DNA of 64,000 nt from Flavobacterium phragmitis. Its GTDB lineage: Bacteria > Bacteroidota > Bacteroidia > Flavobacteriales > Flavobacteriaceae. Numbering within the stretch: the stretch's first letter is position 1; the number at the start of each line of letters is the position of its first letter. The position numbers and the translations under genes were made by a program. Shown here piece by piece: positions 33,680 to 42,963 of this stretch. The notes below the pieces were generated by a model. It made no database searches, was not told the DNA's origin, and saw only the letters and a program-made list of their open reading frames with translations. The DNA lies in NCBI RefSeq assembly GCF_900112575.1, contig NZ_FOMH01000002.1, positions 124,001-188,000 of the forward strand, read 5' to 3'.

Positions 33680-36600
33680 TTGAACCAAGACTTTACGAAT
33701 TCCGAATATTACTTTCTTCAGAACGGAGGAGAATCTGCCGAGCTTATTGCAAATATAGACTGGGAAAACCATGCTTTGGGAAGTCCCAGAAACTGGCCCG
33801 AAAGCCTCAAAAATACAATAGCCACCATCGTATCCTCAAAATTTCCGATGTTCCTCTGGTGGGGGGATGGCCTGATCCAGTTCTATAACGACTCTTACAG
33901 CCCCATTTTTGGCACGCAGGGCAGACACCCCAAAGCCATGGGACAAAAAGGCATCGACTGCTGGCCGGAAATGTGGGACTTTATTTATCCTCTTATCACA
34001 AAGGTGCTCAGCACTGGGGAAAGCGTGTGGTACGATGACCTGCTGATGCCGATCCTGCGCAACGGAAAAATGGACGACGCATATTGGACTTTCAGCTACA
34101 GCCCCATCAGGGACGATCAGCGGCAGATCAAAGGCGTATTGGTGATCTGCAATGAAACTACTGAAAAAGTAAACCACAGCCGTATACTTAAGGAAAACAG
34201 GGACGAATTGGAATTCGCCATCACTGCTGCCGAATTTGGGACCTTTGACCTGAACCCGGCCACAAACCGCTTTGGTGCAAATGCAAGACTCAAAAAATGG
34301 TTCGGCCTTAAATCCGATGAGGAAATACAGCTGCCCATAGCACTTGAATCCATTGCCGACTGGGACAGGCAGCGCGTAATGGAAAGCATCCGGAAGGCCC
34401 TGGATTATGGGTCAGGCGGCAAATATGATATTGAATATACCATCGTACATCCTAAAACTAAAAAGCGCCGTATTGTGCATGCCCTGGGAAAAGCATGGTT
34501 TGACCAAAACAAAACGGCCTACCGTTTTAACGGCACACTGCAGGACATTACCCAGCATAAAAAAGCGGCCGAGGAACTCCAAAAATCAAGACAGCTCACC
34601 GACCTTACCATAAAAAGTATGGGACTTGGGCTTTTCAACATCGACTTCGCCGACAACACCATAGACTATTCCCCCGAATTCAGCCTGCTGCTCACAGGCA
34701 GCATCAAGAAGAATTGCAAGAGGAAGGATTTCCTCAAATACCTTCATCCCGAGGACCTGCAGCTGCGGTCCCAGGCTATCCAGAACGGAATCGAAAACGG
34801 CTCCTTTTTCTACACGCCCCGGGTCATCTGGGACGATGGCAGCATACACCGCATTGCCGTGTCGGCAGCCAGAATCCTTACTTCGGATGGAAAAACATCG
34901 GCATTCTCAGGCACCATTGCCGATATCTCCCAGCAGGAGAAAAACCGTGATGCGCTGAGGCTCGCCGAGTCACGCCTGCAGCAGGCGCAGCGGGACGCCG
35001 CAGTGCTTTTCAAAAATGTGACCGACAGCTCACCGACCGGTTTATGGCTCTGCAATACCCAGGGCATGATGACCTATTTCAATAAGACCCTTATTGAATT
35101 TACAGGACTTCCGTACGAGGAACTGCTGGCAGGCAGATGGACACGCGTAATTTATGAACAGGACTATCTGCAGGCTAAAAAAGCATTTCTGGACGCTATC
35201 CAAAGCAGGAAACATTTTGACGTGCTGTTCAGGGCCGAAAAAAATACAGGCGAACTCATCTGGTGCAGGGCCGCAGGAGATCCGTTCTTTGACAGCGATG
35301 GGAATTACGGCGGTTATGCAGGATTCTGTATGGATATGGACGAGATCATCTCCGGGCGTAAAGCCATTACTGAAAGCCAGCATAAGATCAGTGCCATGGT
35401 CGAACAGTCACCGTTCGGGATCTGCCTCTTTACGGGTCTGGACATGAAAATAGAGATTGCCAACGACATTATGGTCAGCTACTGGGGCAAGGACCGCTCC
35501 GTTATCGGCCTTCCCATGGAAGAAGCGGTCCCCGAGCTTAAAGGGCAGCCATTTATGGACCTGCTCCAGGAAGTTTACCGTACAGGAGAAACCTACTATG
35601 GACACGCAGTGCCTGCCGATTTGAAAGTCAATGGAAAGCTGGGCACCTATTATTTTGAATTCACCTATACCCCGATACGAGACTCAAAGGGAGAAATTTA
35701 CGGAATAATGGACATTGCCGTCGATGTTACCGATCAGGTCATGGCTTCCAAAAAACTCGAAGAGACCAGACTGGCGCTCACCGGCGCCATAGAACTGGCC
35801 GAACTCGCCACCTGGACCCTTGACGCCGGGGAAAAAACCATCACCTGCTCTGAGCGTTTTAAAAACTGGCTTGGAATGGACACCAGCACCGCCCCACGCG
35901 AGCAGTTCCTGGAGCGTATTTCGCCGCCCTACCGCGATAAGGTGTCCCTTGCACTGGAAGAGGCACTCAGCGGATCGTCCGAGCATTTTTACGATTATGA
36001 ATTTGAGATCGTAAACAAGATAACCGGCCAGCAGCGCATCATCCATGCCAATGCGCAGGTGCTCTACAGTAAGGACGGATCTGTAGCCGCGCTCAGCGGC
36101 ACGGCACAGGATGTGACCAAACAGCGCAGCCTGCAGCAGGAACTTGCCTTTAAGGTAAAAGAGAAGACTGCAGAGCTCGTGTCAGCAAATGCTGAACTCG
36201 AAGCCAGCAACCGCGAGCTTTCCCAATTCGCCTATATCGCTTCCCACGACCTGCAGGAACCGATACGGAAAATCAGCATTTTTACCGATATGATGAGAAG
36301 CAATCTGGATAAAAATCCCCAGAAGGTGCAGTTCTACATCGACAAAATCCTGACCTCATCGCGAAGAATGGAAAACCTGATCAAGGATGTGCTGCAGTTC
36401 TCCAAACTGGCCAATATCACCCAGCAGTTTGAACCGGTAGACCTTAATGATGCAGTAGCCGATGTCCTGACGGACTTTGAGCTTATTATTGAACAGAAAA
36501 ATGCCGTGGTGCAGATTGGAGAGCTCCCTATTGTGGAAGCAATCCCCCTTCAAATGTCGCAGCTTTTCGGCAATCTGGTATCCAATGCCCTGAAATACAC

Positions 36601-36925
36601 CAAACCTGATGCGCCGCCGCAGATCAGCATTACGGCCCAGCCGATGGCAGAATCCGAAAAAAGGCTCCACGCCCTGGATCTGGAACTTGAGCACATAAAA
36701 ATAGAGGTGCGCGATAACGGGATAGGTTTCTCCCAGCAGCATGCCGAACAGATATTTAATATCTTCCAGCGCCTGCACGGCAATGACCAGTACTCCGGAA
36801 CGGGGATCGGACTGGCCATGTGCCGCAAGATCATGCAGAACCACAAAGGTGAGATCACCGCTTCCTCTCAGGAAGGGGTCGGAACCGCTTTTACATTGAT
36901 TTTCCCAAGGCTTCATGAAAAATAA
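33680..36925 (+). CDS. Soluble multi-PAS sensor histidine kinase
   Basis: 1081 residues, no membrane segments. About six PAS domains from residue 20 to 830 (PAC-like ends at QIKGVLVICNETTEK, RFNGTLQDITQHKK, AFSGTIADISQQEK, GYAGFCMDMDE, GIMDIAVDVTDQ, ALSGTAQDVTKQ). Then HisKA with H856 in YIASHDLQEPIRKI and HATPase_c (LFGNLVSNALKYT, DNGIGF, GTGIGLAMCRKI). It begins with a TTG codon; the next ATG lies inside the first PAS domain, so TTG is kept. A receiver gene follows after 63 bp and is the likely partner. Confidence 0.93.
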   Translation: MNQDFTNSEYYFLQNGGESAELIANIDWENHALGSPRNWPESLKNTIATIVSSKFPMFLWWGDGLIQFYNDSYSPIFGTQGRHPKAMGQKGIDCWPEMWDFIYPLITKVLSTGESVWYDDLLMPILRNGKMDDAYWTFSYSPIRDDQRQIKGVLVICNETTEKVNHSRILKENRDELEFAITAAEFGTFDLNPATNRFGANARLKKWFGLKSDEEIQLPIALESIADWDRQRVMESIRKALDYGSGGKYDIEYTIVHPKTKKRRIVHALGKAWFDQNKTAYRFNGTLQDITQHKKAAEELQKSRQLTDLTIKSMGLGLFNIDFADNTIDYSPEFSLLLTGSIKKNCKRKDFLKYLHPEDLQLRSQAIQNGIENGSFFYTPRVIWDDGSIHRIAVSAARILTSDGKTSAFSGTIADISQQEKNRDALRLAESRLQQAQRDAAVLFKNVTDSSPTGLWLCNTQGMMTYFNKTLIEFTGLPYEELLAGRWTRVIYEQDYLQAKKAFLDAIQSRKHFDVLFRAEKNTGELIWCRAAGDPFFDSDGNYGGYAGFCMDMDEIISGRKAITESQHKISAMVEQSPFGICLFTGLDMKIEIANDIMVSYWGKDRSVIGLPMEEAVPELKGQPFMDLLQEVYRTGETYYGHAVPADLKVNGKLGTYYFEFTYTPIRDSKGEIYGIMDIAVDVTDQVMASKKLEETRLALTGAIELAELATWTLDAGEKTITCSERFKNWLGMDTSTAPREQFLERISPPYRDKVSLALEEALSGSSEHFYDYEFEIVNKITGQQRIIHANAQVLYSKDGSVAALSGTAQDVTKQRSLQQELAFKVKEKTAELVSANAELEASNRELSQFAYIASHDLQEPIRKISIFTDMMRSNLDKNPQKVQFYIDKILTSSRRMENLIKDVLQFSKLANITQQFEPVDLNDAVADVLTDFELIIEQKNAVVQIGELPIVEAIPLQMSQLFGNLVSNALKYTKPDAPPQISITAQPMAESEKRLHALDLELEHIKIEVRDNGIGFSQQHAEQIFNIFQRLHGNDQYSGTGIGLAMCRKIMQNHKGEITASSQEGVGTAFTLIFPRLHEK

Positions 36926-36934
36926 AATAAGGAA

Positions 36935-36968
36935 TTGTAAGATAATGAAACGGAAAACTATATCTTTG
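36935..36968 (+). promoter_or_regulatory. Promoter of the receiver gene
   Basis: TTG (36935-36937), 23 bp, TATCTTTG (36961-36968), then 20 bp to the ATG at 36989. This gives the receiver its own promoter in addition to read-through from the kinase. Confidence 0.5.
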
Positions 36969-36988
36969 CTGCCCATTACAATCCCTAG

Positions 36989-37378
36989 ATGAAAACCATT
37001 TTTTTAATTGATGATGATCCCGACGACCGCGAAATTTTTGAGGAAATTCTCAGCCAGGAGCATCCCTTAATTGCATTTCAGCAGGCCGAAAACGGCGCAG
37101 CGGCATTTGAAAAGTTACGATCCGGCAGTTTTACAAAGCCTGATCTGATTTTCCTTGATCTCAATATGCCCGTTATGGACGGACGCAGCTTCCTAAAGCA
37201 GATCAAAAAAGAAGCGGCGCTGCAGGATATTCCGGTAATTATATACAGTACATCATCCAGCGAAATAGACAAAGCATTTGCTCAGGATCACTTGGCGGCG
37301 CAGTTCTTGACCAAACAGTATTCCATTGAGCTGCTGCGCAAAGACTTGAACGCGGCAGTGGAAAATTTTCTGTCCTGA
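36989..37378 (+). CDS. Single-domain response regulator
   Basis: 129 residues, one receiver: DDDPDDREIF at 8-17, phospho-acceptor D57 in LIFLDLNMPVMDG, switch region IIYSTSSS and a Lys in FLTKQYS. No output domain. It resembles the receiver at 9579-10004. Immediate position after the multi-PAS kinase makes the two a likely pair. Confidence 0.93.
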   Translation: MKTIFLIDDDPDDREIFEEILSQEHPLIAFQQAENGAAAFEKLRSGSFTKPDLIFLDLNMPVMDGRSFLKQIKKEAALQDIPVIIYSTSSSEIDKAFAQDHLAAQFLTKQYSIELLRKDLNAAVENFLS

Positions 37379-37411
37379 TTTTCCATAGGTCCGGTGATTT
37401 TTTTGGATCAA

Positions 37412-37455
37412 CAAAAGGGAACTCTGATTAAAAGCTCCTTTTTGCTTTTTTTTAT
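37412..37455 (+). terminator. Probable terminator after the receiver gene
   Basis: CAAAAGG and CCTTTTTG flank a ~17-nt interior that also has a GGGA/TCC pairing, followed by GCTTTTTTTT. The stem has a bulge, so confidence is moderate. Confidence 0.5.
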
Positions 37456-37508
37456 GATTCCTTAGCTGCCAGGCTTTAGCGCATCGATCAGAATTAAATA
37501 TAAGAAAT

Positions 37509-37805
37509 TTAAAAGCTGGTCGGCCAATTTGCATAATGATAGTTGGCTGGCATCTGCACCACCTCAATCCAATTAGAATTCTCTTGCCGATTCAAAACTT
37601 TTAGTCCCTGATGCGCAGGCAAAAGAATGGCAAGTGGAAAACTTTCAAAACGAAAAGAGAATTGAAAGTGGCGGCTTTGCGCCAGCCCCATATGAATCTG
37701 CGTTTTAAAAAATCTTAAAAGCTTCTTAAGGCAGCTGCTGTGAGCCTTCCCGTATCCGCTATGAATCAATATAATGCGAATTATGTAAAAACAAATCTTA
37801 TTCAT
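37509..37805 (-). CDS. Uncertain 98-residue frame
   Basis: The C-terminal part (ESFPLAILLPAHQGLKVLNR, QENSNWIEVVQMP) has a beta-strand pattern like an SH3-type segment, but the N-terminal half is unlike any family and no promoter or ribosome site is evident. It may be a fragment of a lost gene or a chance frame. Confidence 0.2.
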   Translation of the reverse strand: MNKICFYIIRIILIHSGYGKAHSSCLKKLLRFFKTQIHMGLAQSRHFQFSFRFESFPLAILLPAHQGLKVLNRQENSNWIEVVQMPANYHYANWPTSF

Positions 37806-38248
37806 ATAAAAAGAAAAACCATCTTAAGCCTCATATTTGCTTGCAATCCTCAGCCTTAAGGCTGTGCTTTGGCAGAATATAATTTTACGATACAAAATAC
37901 AAAAAACCATATCATATAAATAGTACGGCACCGTTCATTCCATCACCAATTCTGCGCTTATTTATCTTTTAATTCCCTGCGGTTTGCGGAGAAATTTTAA
38001 GCGGACATAAAATGGAAGATTATGTTTATTATGGATGCCCGTCTGATATGCAATCTGTCTGACGGTTTTTTCAGTTGTGATCATTGAAGAGAAAGATCCG
38101 TCATGAAATAATGGAAGCGGCTCTTGTCAAAGCACCTGCAATTCAGCTTTCAATTATTGGAATTATGATACACTATACGCCGCCAGCATAACAGTAAAAT
38201 ATTAGAAAACATTAGATTAGCCATAAGAACTAAATAAAACCCAACGCT
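37806..38248. other. Gene-free interval
   Basis: No gene supported. CAGCCTTAAGGCTG at 37851-37864 is a perfect 14-bp palindrome. No TAnnTTTG element with a matching -33 was found directly before the kinase start at 38249. Confidence 0.4.
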
Positions 38249-39757
38249 ATGCACCATAATCCAAGGCTTCTGCAAAGTATAATTGACGCTATTCCAATGC
38301 CCGTAGGGGTATATGTGGGAGATAATCTTAAAATTGAACTGGCCAATGCCGCCATGATCAAAACCTATGGAAAAGGGAATGATGTTATTGGAAAAACCTA
38401 TCTTGAGGTTGTTCCAGAAATTGAAAAGCAGCAGATTCTCGATGAGGCGCTGGGCGTGCTTAAAACCGGCACCGCCTTTCATGCCGCAGCCAAAAAAGTA
38501 GATCTGGCGATAGACGGTGTGATGACTGAACATTACTTCAATTACAGCTTTATACCCCTCTTTGATGAGAAGGGAGAAGTATACGGCGTACTTAATACGG
38601 GCACTAATGTCACGGATCTGCAGCTGGCCAAAGAGGAAGTGCAGCATTCCAATGAAAAACTTAAGATGGCCATTGAGAGTTCGGGCATAGGGAGCTACGA
38701 AATAGACCTTGCCACAAAGAAAATCAAAACATCGGGAAGCTTCGATGCCATTTGTTCCATTTCAGGTGATGCAACCAATGAAGATTTAATTGCAAAACTG
38801 CATCCCGATGACCTCCCGGCGCGGGAAAAGGCGCATAAAGAAGCGGCAGTGACAGGGAAAATATGCTACGAAGCCCGAATTTTAAATGACGGCCGCCCGC
38901 ACCGCTGGACCAAAATTAACGGCAGGATTATCAAGGATGAACAAGGCAGCCCCAAAACCATAATAGGCATTGTGCAGGATATCCATGAGCACAGAGAATT
39001 TCAGGAAGAATTAAAAAAGCAGGTCCAAAGCCGCACAAATGAACTCAACCGCTCCAACAGAGACCTTATGCATTTTGCCAGCGTGGTGAGCCATGACCTT
39101 CGCGAACCGCTGCGAAAAATTAAAATTTTCAATACCCTCTTAAGAGATGATATGGAAGGAAGCGCCAGTGGCAAATCTGAAAAATATCTTCATAAAGTAG
39201 CCCAGTCCGCCCAAAGGATGGAGAATATTATTGAAGGGATCCTGACCTATTCGACCGTAGATAAAACCCTGCAGCATATCGAAGCCATAGATCTCAATGA
39301 GGTTATTGAAAATATAAAAATAGATCTGGAACTGGTCATAAAAGAAAAAGGCGCTGTTTTAATTGCTTCTGACCTGCCGCAAATTCAGGGAGCGCCGATT
39401 CTAATCAGCCAGCTTTTCTATAACCTCCTCCAGAATGCCCTAAAATTTTCAAAAGCGGACCAGCCGCCCAGGGTGACCATAACAAACAGCACAATCCATA
39501 TTGGAGGGGAAGATTTTGTGCAGATAAAAATAAAGGACAATGGCATTGGAATCGATGGCCGGTTCGCTGAAAAGATCTTTACGGCATTTGAAAGGCTGCA
39601 CTCCAAAGACCAGTACGAGGGAAACGGACTTGGTCTGGCACTGTGCAGAAAAATTGCCGAAAGGCATAATGGAAAAATAACTGCTGCCGGAGAAAATGGC
39701 AATGGGGCGGAATTTACCGTTACCCTGCCTTTAGAACAGAAGGCAGATACCATATAA
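38249..39757 (+). CDS. Soluble PAS-PAS sensor histidine kinase (paralogue of 13522)
   Basis: 502 residues, no membrane segment. Two PAS domains (10-125, 130-255), HisKA with H282 in VVSHDLREPLRKI, HATPase_c with LFYNLLQNALKFSKA, DNGIGI and GNGLGLALCRKI. Length and phospho-His position equal those of the kinase at 13522-15030, so they come from a duplication. It is followed by small protein S2 on the same strand and then a convergent receiver. No output domain, so it needs a separate partner. Confidence 0.95.
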   Translation: MHHNPRLLQSIIDAIPMPVGVYVGDNLKIELANAAMIKTYGKGNDVIGKTYLEVVPEIEKQQILDEALGVLKTGTAFHAAAKKVDLAIDGVMTEHYFNYSFIPLFDEKGEVYGVLNTGTNVTDLQLAKEEVQHSNEKLKMAIESSGIGSYEIDLATKKIKTSGSFDAICSISGDATNEDLIAKLHPDDLPAREKAHKEAAVTGKICYEARILNDGRPHRWTKINGRIIKDEQGSPKTIIGIVQDIHEHREFQEELKKQVQSRTNELNRSNRDLMHFASVVSHDLREPLRKIKIFNTLLRDDMEGSASGKSEKYLHKVAQSAQRMENIIEGILTYSTVDKTLQHIEAIDLNEVIENIKIDLELVIKEKGAVLIASDLPQIQGAPILISQLFYNLLQNALKFSKADQPPRVTITNSTIHIGGEDFVQIKIKDNGIGIDGRFAEKIFTAFERLHSKDQYEGNGLGLALCRKIAERHNGKITAAGENGNGAEFTVTLPLEQKADTI

Positions 39758-39893
39758 AATTCAAATATTCTGCATTCTTTACTATCCATCACCTGCAATA
39801 ATATTCTATTTTTGCAGTTCAAAACTGAGCGGCAAAAAACAGCCCAGATGCATTCGCAGCTGATTGTCTGCAGAGATTAAAAAGATGACGGAA

Positions 39894-40112
39894 ATGAAAA
39901 AATTTAAAATTGAAAATGCAGGAAAGGACACCTGGCTGGTATCCCACAACGAGTTTCCGAAATTCACCTGCCTTTTCGAAGATAAAAGATTCAATTACAA
40001 GAGAACCATCACCGGGCTTTCAGACCCCTCAGGGGATCCAGAGCAGATCCAGCTGCTCCAGAAAATGGAAAAATGGCTAAAGCAGCATCACAAGGGCAAA
40101 ATAGACGTATAA
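39894..40112 (+). CDS. Small conserved protein, family S2 (paralogue of 32748)
   Basis: 72 residues from the ATG at 39894; homology to the 32748 protein starts at this MKKFKI, so the upstream ATG at 39864 is not used. Shared segments are WLVSHNEFPKFTC, KRTITGLSDPSGDPEQIQLL and LLQKMEKWLKQHH. It lies 136 bp after the PAS kinase and ends 15 bp from the convergent receiver gene. Function unknown. Confidence 0.78.
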   Translation: MKKFKIENAGKDTWLVSHNEFPKFTCLFEDKRFNYKRTITGLSDPSGDPEQIQLLQKMEKWLKQHHKGKIDV

Positions 40113-40127
40113 CGCAGGCAAAAGCCC

Positions 40128-40640
40128 TTAGAAGTCACCCTGGGAGGTATTCTTTTCCGAAACAAAAAATAAATTTATGGCCGGCCTCAATAAAGCTTTT
40201 GCCCAGTGCAGAAAGAAGACTTTCTTTATCACCATCACAAAGCCTGCAAAAGAATTGGGCTTCTGGACATAAAGGTCCGCCCCCTTTTCAAAGCTCTCTT
40301 CAATATCCGAAGGATGGCTCCAGGTGGAGATCATAACGGCAGGAATGTCCCGAAAATCTTTATCGCCCCTTATTTCTTCCAGCGCCTGCCTGCCCCCCTT
40401 AACAGGCATATTGACATCTATAAAAATAATATCGGGATCTGGCTGGGATTTGTCTCTGAGGCTGTCCATGAGCTGCTGCCCGTTTTCAACGGTGGTTACC
40501 TCTGAGGGGACCTGCGCCTCATCCAGGGCATCGATGAATAATTCCTGATCGTCCTTATCATCCTCGGCCAGTATAATCTTTACAGGCTCTTTTTCATTTA
40601 CCCCTTCAGCGGACGGGCGGGAATTCTCTGAACTTATCAT
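40128..40640 (-). CDS. Single-domain response regulator (paralogue of 6881)
   Basis: 170 residues; receiver at about 20-145 with EDD (26-28), D75 in IIFIDVNMPVKGG, MISTWSHPS and Lys in VQKPNSF. It keeps the same N-terminal extension (NEKEPVKIILAEDD) and C-terminal tail (LHWAKALLRPAINLFFVSEK) as the 6881 protein, so the tail is conserved and may be functional. Convergent with S2 and the PAS kinase, its likely phosphate source. Confidence 0.93.
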   Translation of the reverse strand: MISSENSRPSAEGVNEKEPVKIILAEDDKDDQELFIDALDEAQVPSEVTTVENGQQLMDSLRDKSQPDPDIIFIDVNMPVKGGRQALEEIRGDKDFRDIPAVMISTWSHPSDIEESFEKGADLYVQKPNSFAGFVMVIKKVFFLHWAKALLRPAINLFFVSEKNTSQGDF

Positions 40641-41166
40641 CTTGAATCGGTTTTGTGCTTATCAAATGTAGTGCATAAATGCCAAAAAGATTTCAGCCAT
40701 TCCATAATTTTAAGATAAATAATTTTCTTCCTATAGATCTTGCCGGCAGCGCCCCCATGTTGGGGCTGCCTTTAATTTTACCGAAAGAAAATCAGCGGTC
40801 TTTTAAAGATTTTTTGGACAGCCTAATTTTGCGCCAAAACATGGCGCCTGTTCTTTGGAGCTGATACTATTTCTGCTGCAAAAAATTTAGCATTATTTCA
40901 AAAAATCTGCCATTCCAACTATTGTGGCATACTTGTGACGGATAACTTTCTATATGCCTGTTAAATCATTAAGATCAAATTCTTGCCTACTGAAAATCGC
41001 AGAGCATTCGCTCTTCAAAATGCGGCCCAGAATTATTACTTTATAAATTTATCATCTTTAAATTGCTGCATTCTCAATTAAAAGCCGGTTCATTTTAAAA
41101 ACAAAAAAAACACACTCTAAAAATCTAAAAACCAATATTTTAACCCAAAAAGAGATACTTATTTTC
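40641..41166. other. Gene-free interval with a hairpin
   Basis: No gene supported. At 40745-40770, GGCAG-CG-CCCC and GGGGCTGCC form a hairpin with a two-base bulge, followed by TTTAATTTT. It resembles a plus-strand terminator, but no plus-strand gene lies just before it. Confidence 0.4.
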
Positions 41167-41174
41167 TATATTTG
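41167..41174 (+). promoter_or_regulatory. -7 element of a small membrane protein gene
   Basis: TATATTTG matches the consensus, 24 bp before the ATG at 41199. Confidence 0.5.
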
Positions 41175-41198
41175 CAACTCACGCAAATAGAATTTTTC

Positions 41199-41399
41199 AT
41201 GAAGTACCTAATTCTGCTTTTAATGATTTCAGGGTCTGTATTTACAGTTGCAGGACTATTGTTTCCCGCAAATTTTCTATTAATTTTTAAAATAAACGGA
41301 GTTCATTACCTCTGCAATAATTTACATCTCGGAATTATTTTAACTCTAGTTGCCATCTTATTTACCTTTCTATATGATTTGAGCCTGAAAAACAAATAA
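41199..41399 (+). CDS. Small two-helix membrane protein
   Basis: 66 residues from the ATG at 41199. Two membrane helices: residues 1-20 (MKYLILLLMISGSVFTVAGL) and about 43-60 (LGIILTLVAILFTFLYDL), with a short loop between containing a Cys (HYLCNNLH). The start follows a good -7 element; an upstream in-frame ATG at 41172 falls inside that element and is not used. The end is polar and Lys-rich. No family is recognised. Convergent with the FGE gene. Confidence 0.6.
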   Translation: MKYLILLLMISGSVFTVAGLLFPANFLLIFKINGVHYLCNNLHLGIILTLVAILFTFLYDLSLKNK

Positions 41400-41511
41400 T
41401 GCCATTTATAACACAGCTGAGTTTTCTAAATTACTGCTTATTTTTTTCAAAGCGGCTTACTTTAGAAAATAACAGCTCTCAAGCCGGTTCGATGAAGCAG
41501 AACGATAAATG

Positions 41512-42657
41512 CTATTTGTCTTTCACACATCTGAAACCAACATGGTTTGCTGCAGATCTGATTTCCCCTTTTCCCCTGGTTCCAACCATATATCTGGTGC
41601 AATATTGGTCTGTGCATAAAAATGAGCCGCCTCTGTGCACGCGTTTTATTTGTGTGGGATCGCTGGGATCATAATAAGCGTCTGGCCCTTGCGGATTTTT
41701 GGCTGTTTTGCCGCTTTCTGCCAAGGTTCTGTAATAATCTATGCTGTACCAGTCATTTACCCATTCCCAAACATTTCCAGCCATATCATACAAACCATAT
41801 CCATTTGGAGCGTATTGTTTTGTTGGAGCAATTCCTTTAAATCCGTCTTCTCCCGTATCGCGATCTTTTATTGGGAAATGCCCTTGGTAAATATTGGCTT
41901 GAAATTTCCCTTTAGGTTTTAAATCATTTCCCCAAACGTATAAATTTCCAGTTTTTCCCCCACGTGCGGCAAATTCCCATTCTGCTTCTGTCGGAAGCCT
42001 TTTTCCAGCCCATTTTGCATATGCGGCAGCATCCTCGTAAACTACGTGAACTACAGGATAATTTCCCTTTCCTTTAATAGTGCTTTGAGGTCCTTCAGGA
42101 TGCCTCCAGTCAGCGCCGGGTTCATAGCGCCACCACTGCAGAAAATTATTCAAATTAACTGCAGATGAAGCAGGGGTAAATACCGCGGAACCCGTAATTA
42201 AATCTTCTTCGCTTGCATCAGGAAACTCTTCTTTTGTCGGTTTTTGTTCTGCAACAGTTACATATCCGGTTGCTTTAACAAATTTTTCAAACTCTTCGTT
42301 AGTTACTTCGGATTCATCCATATAATAACCGTCAACATACACGCGGTGTATTGGCGCGGCATCTTTTGTAACCCCTTTGATGCTGCACAAACTTTCATCT
42401 TCAGCACTGCTTCCCATAGAAAATTCTCCGCCGGGAATCCAGACCATGCCTTTGGGCGCTTTTCCTGCTGGTTTGTGCTTGTTTTCAATGGTTGGTTGAA
42501 ATGTAGAAGGCGATCCTATATTTGGAGTTTCATGACATTGCACAGCATCTGCTGTTTCTTTTTTAGGCACGATTAATTTAGTGTAACCGTAAGCAAGTGA
42601 AATAATGAAAAGTGCCAGGGCCGCAAAAAGCCAAAAGGGTTTATTCTTCATGGTCAA
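41512..42657 (-). CDS. Formylglycine-generating enzyme (sulfatase activator)
   Basis: 381 residues. A membrane anchor or uncleaved signal (8-28), a linker, then the FGE-sulfatase domain from MVWIPGGEFSMGS to the end. The catalytic Cys pair is present: C348 and C353 in GGSFLCTDQYCTRY, matching the copper-binding cysteines of true FGE. WEWVNDWYS and NHVGFRC are also standard. It oxidises the sulfatase Cys to formylglycine. The cognate arylsulfatase is encoded at 48608-51052. The cysteines separate it from non-catalytic SUMF1-like proteins. Confidence 0.92.
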   Translation of the reverse strand: MTMKNKPFWLFAALALFIISLAYGYTKLIVPKKETADAVQCHETPNIGSPSTFQPTIENKHKPAGKAPKGMVWIPGGEFSMGSSAEDESLCSIKGVTKDAAPIHRVYVDGYYMDESEVTNEEFEKFVKATGYVTVAEQKPTKEEFPDASEEDLITGSAVFTPASSAVNLNNFLQWWRYEPGADWRHPEGPQSTIKGKGNYPVVHVVYEDAAAYAKWAGKRLPTEAEWEFAARGGKTGNLYVWGNDLKPKGKFQANIYQGHFPIKDRDTGEDGFKGIAPTKQYAPNGYGLYDMAGNVWEWVNDWYSIDYYRTLAESGKTAKNPQGPDAYYDPSDPTQIKRVHRGGSFLCTDQYCTRYMVGTRGKGEIRSAANHVGFRCVKDK

Positions 42658-42682
42658 TAATTTTGGTATTGTTTAATGTTTT

Positions 42683-42912
42683 TTAAAAATCAGATTTCTT
42701 TCTCAGCTTGTAGCGCTTCGCACTTGTTTTTCCGTCTTCTGCATGTACGATCTGATATGCTTCTCCAAATTTGATGCACTTAACATCTCCGATGGCAGCT
42801 GCTTGCCTCCCTTTTTTGGCAGCCTTTCTGGAATTGCATTGGCTGCCGGAACTGCAACTTTACAGACATTAACGTCTTTTTCATAATAGGTGCCCCAACG
42901 GACTGCACATCT
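42683..42912 (-). pseudogene. Frameshifted remnant similar to the DUF6515-like protein end
   Basis: RCAVRWGTYYEKDVNVCKVA, then VPAANAIPERLPKKGGKQLP in one frame and AAIGDVKCIKFGEAYQIV in another match, in order, the end of the 47132 protein (GGTYYEKEGSTYKVVAPTAG, LPDGGEEVTIGDVKYVKFGE). A TGA lies just upstream, and one frame change is needed near 42777. Only the last ~75 codons remain. The new end (KRYKLRKKSDF) differs. Confidence 0.7.
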
Positions 42913-42963
42913 TCAGGGTTTTGCAAAAGAAAGTAAGAACGTGATCTTTCATGCCCCTTTTGC

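Noticed and set aside
37253..37567. 104-codon minus-strand frame
   Set aside because: It overlaps the end of the receiver gene and the terminator; no family or signals.
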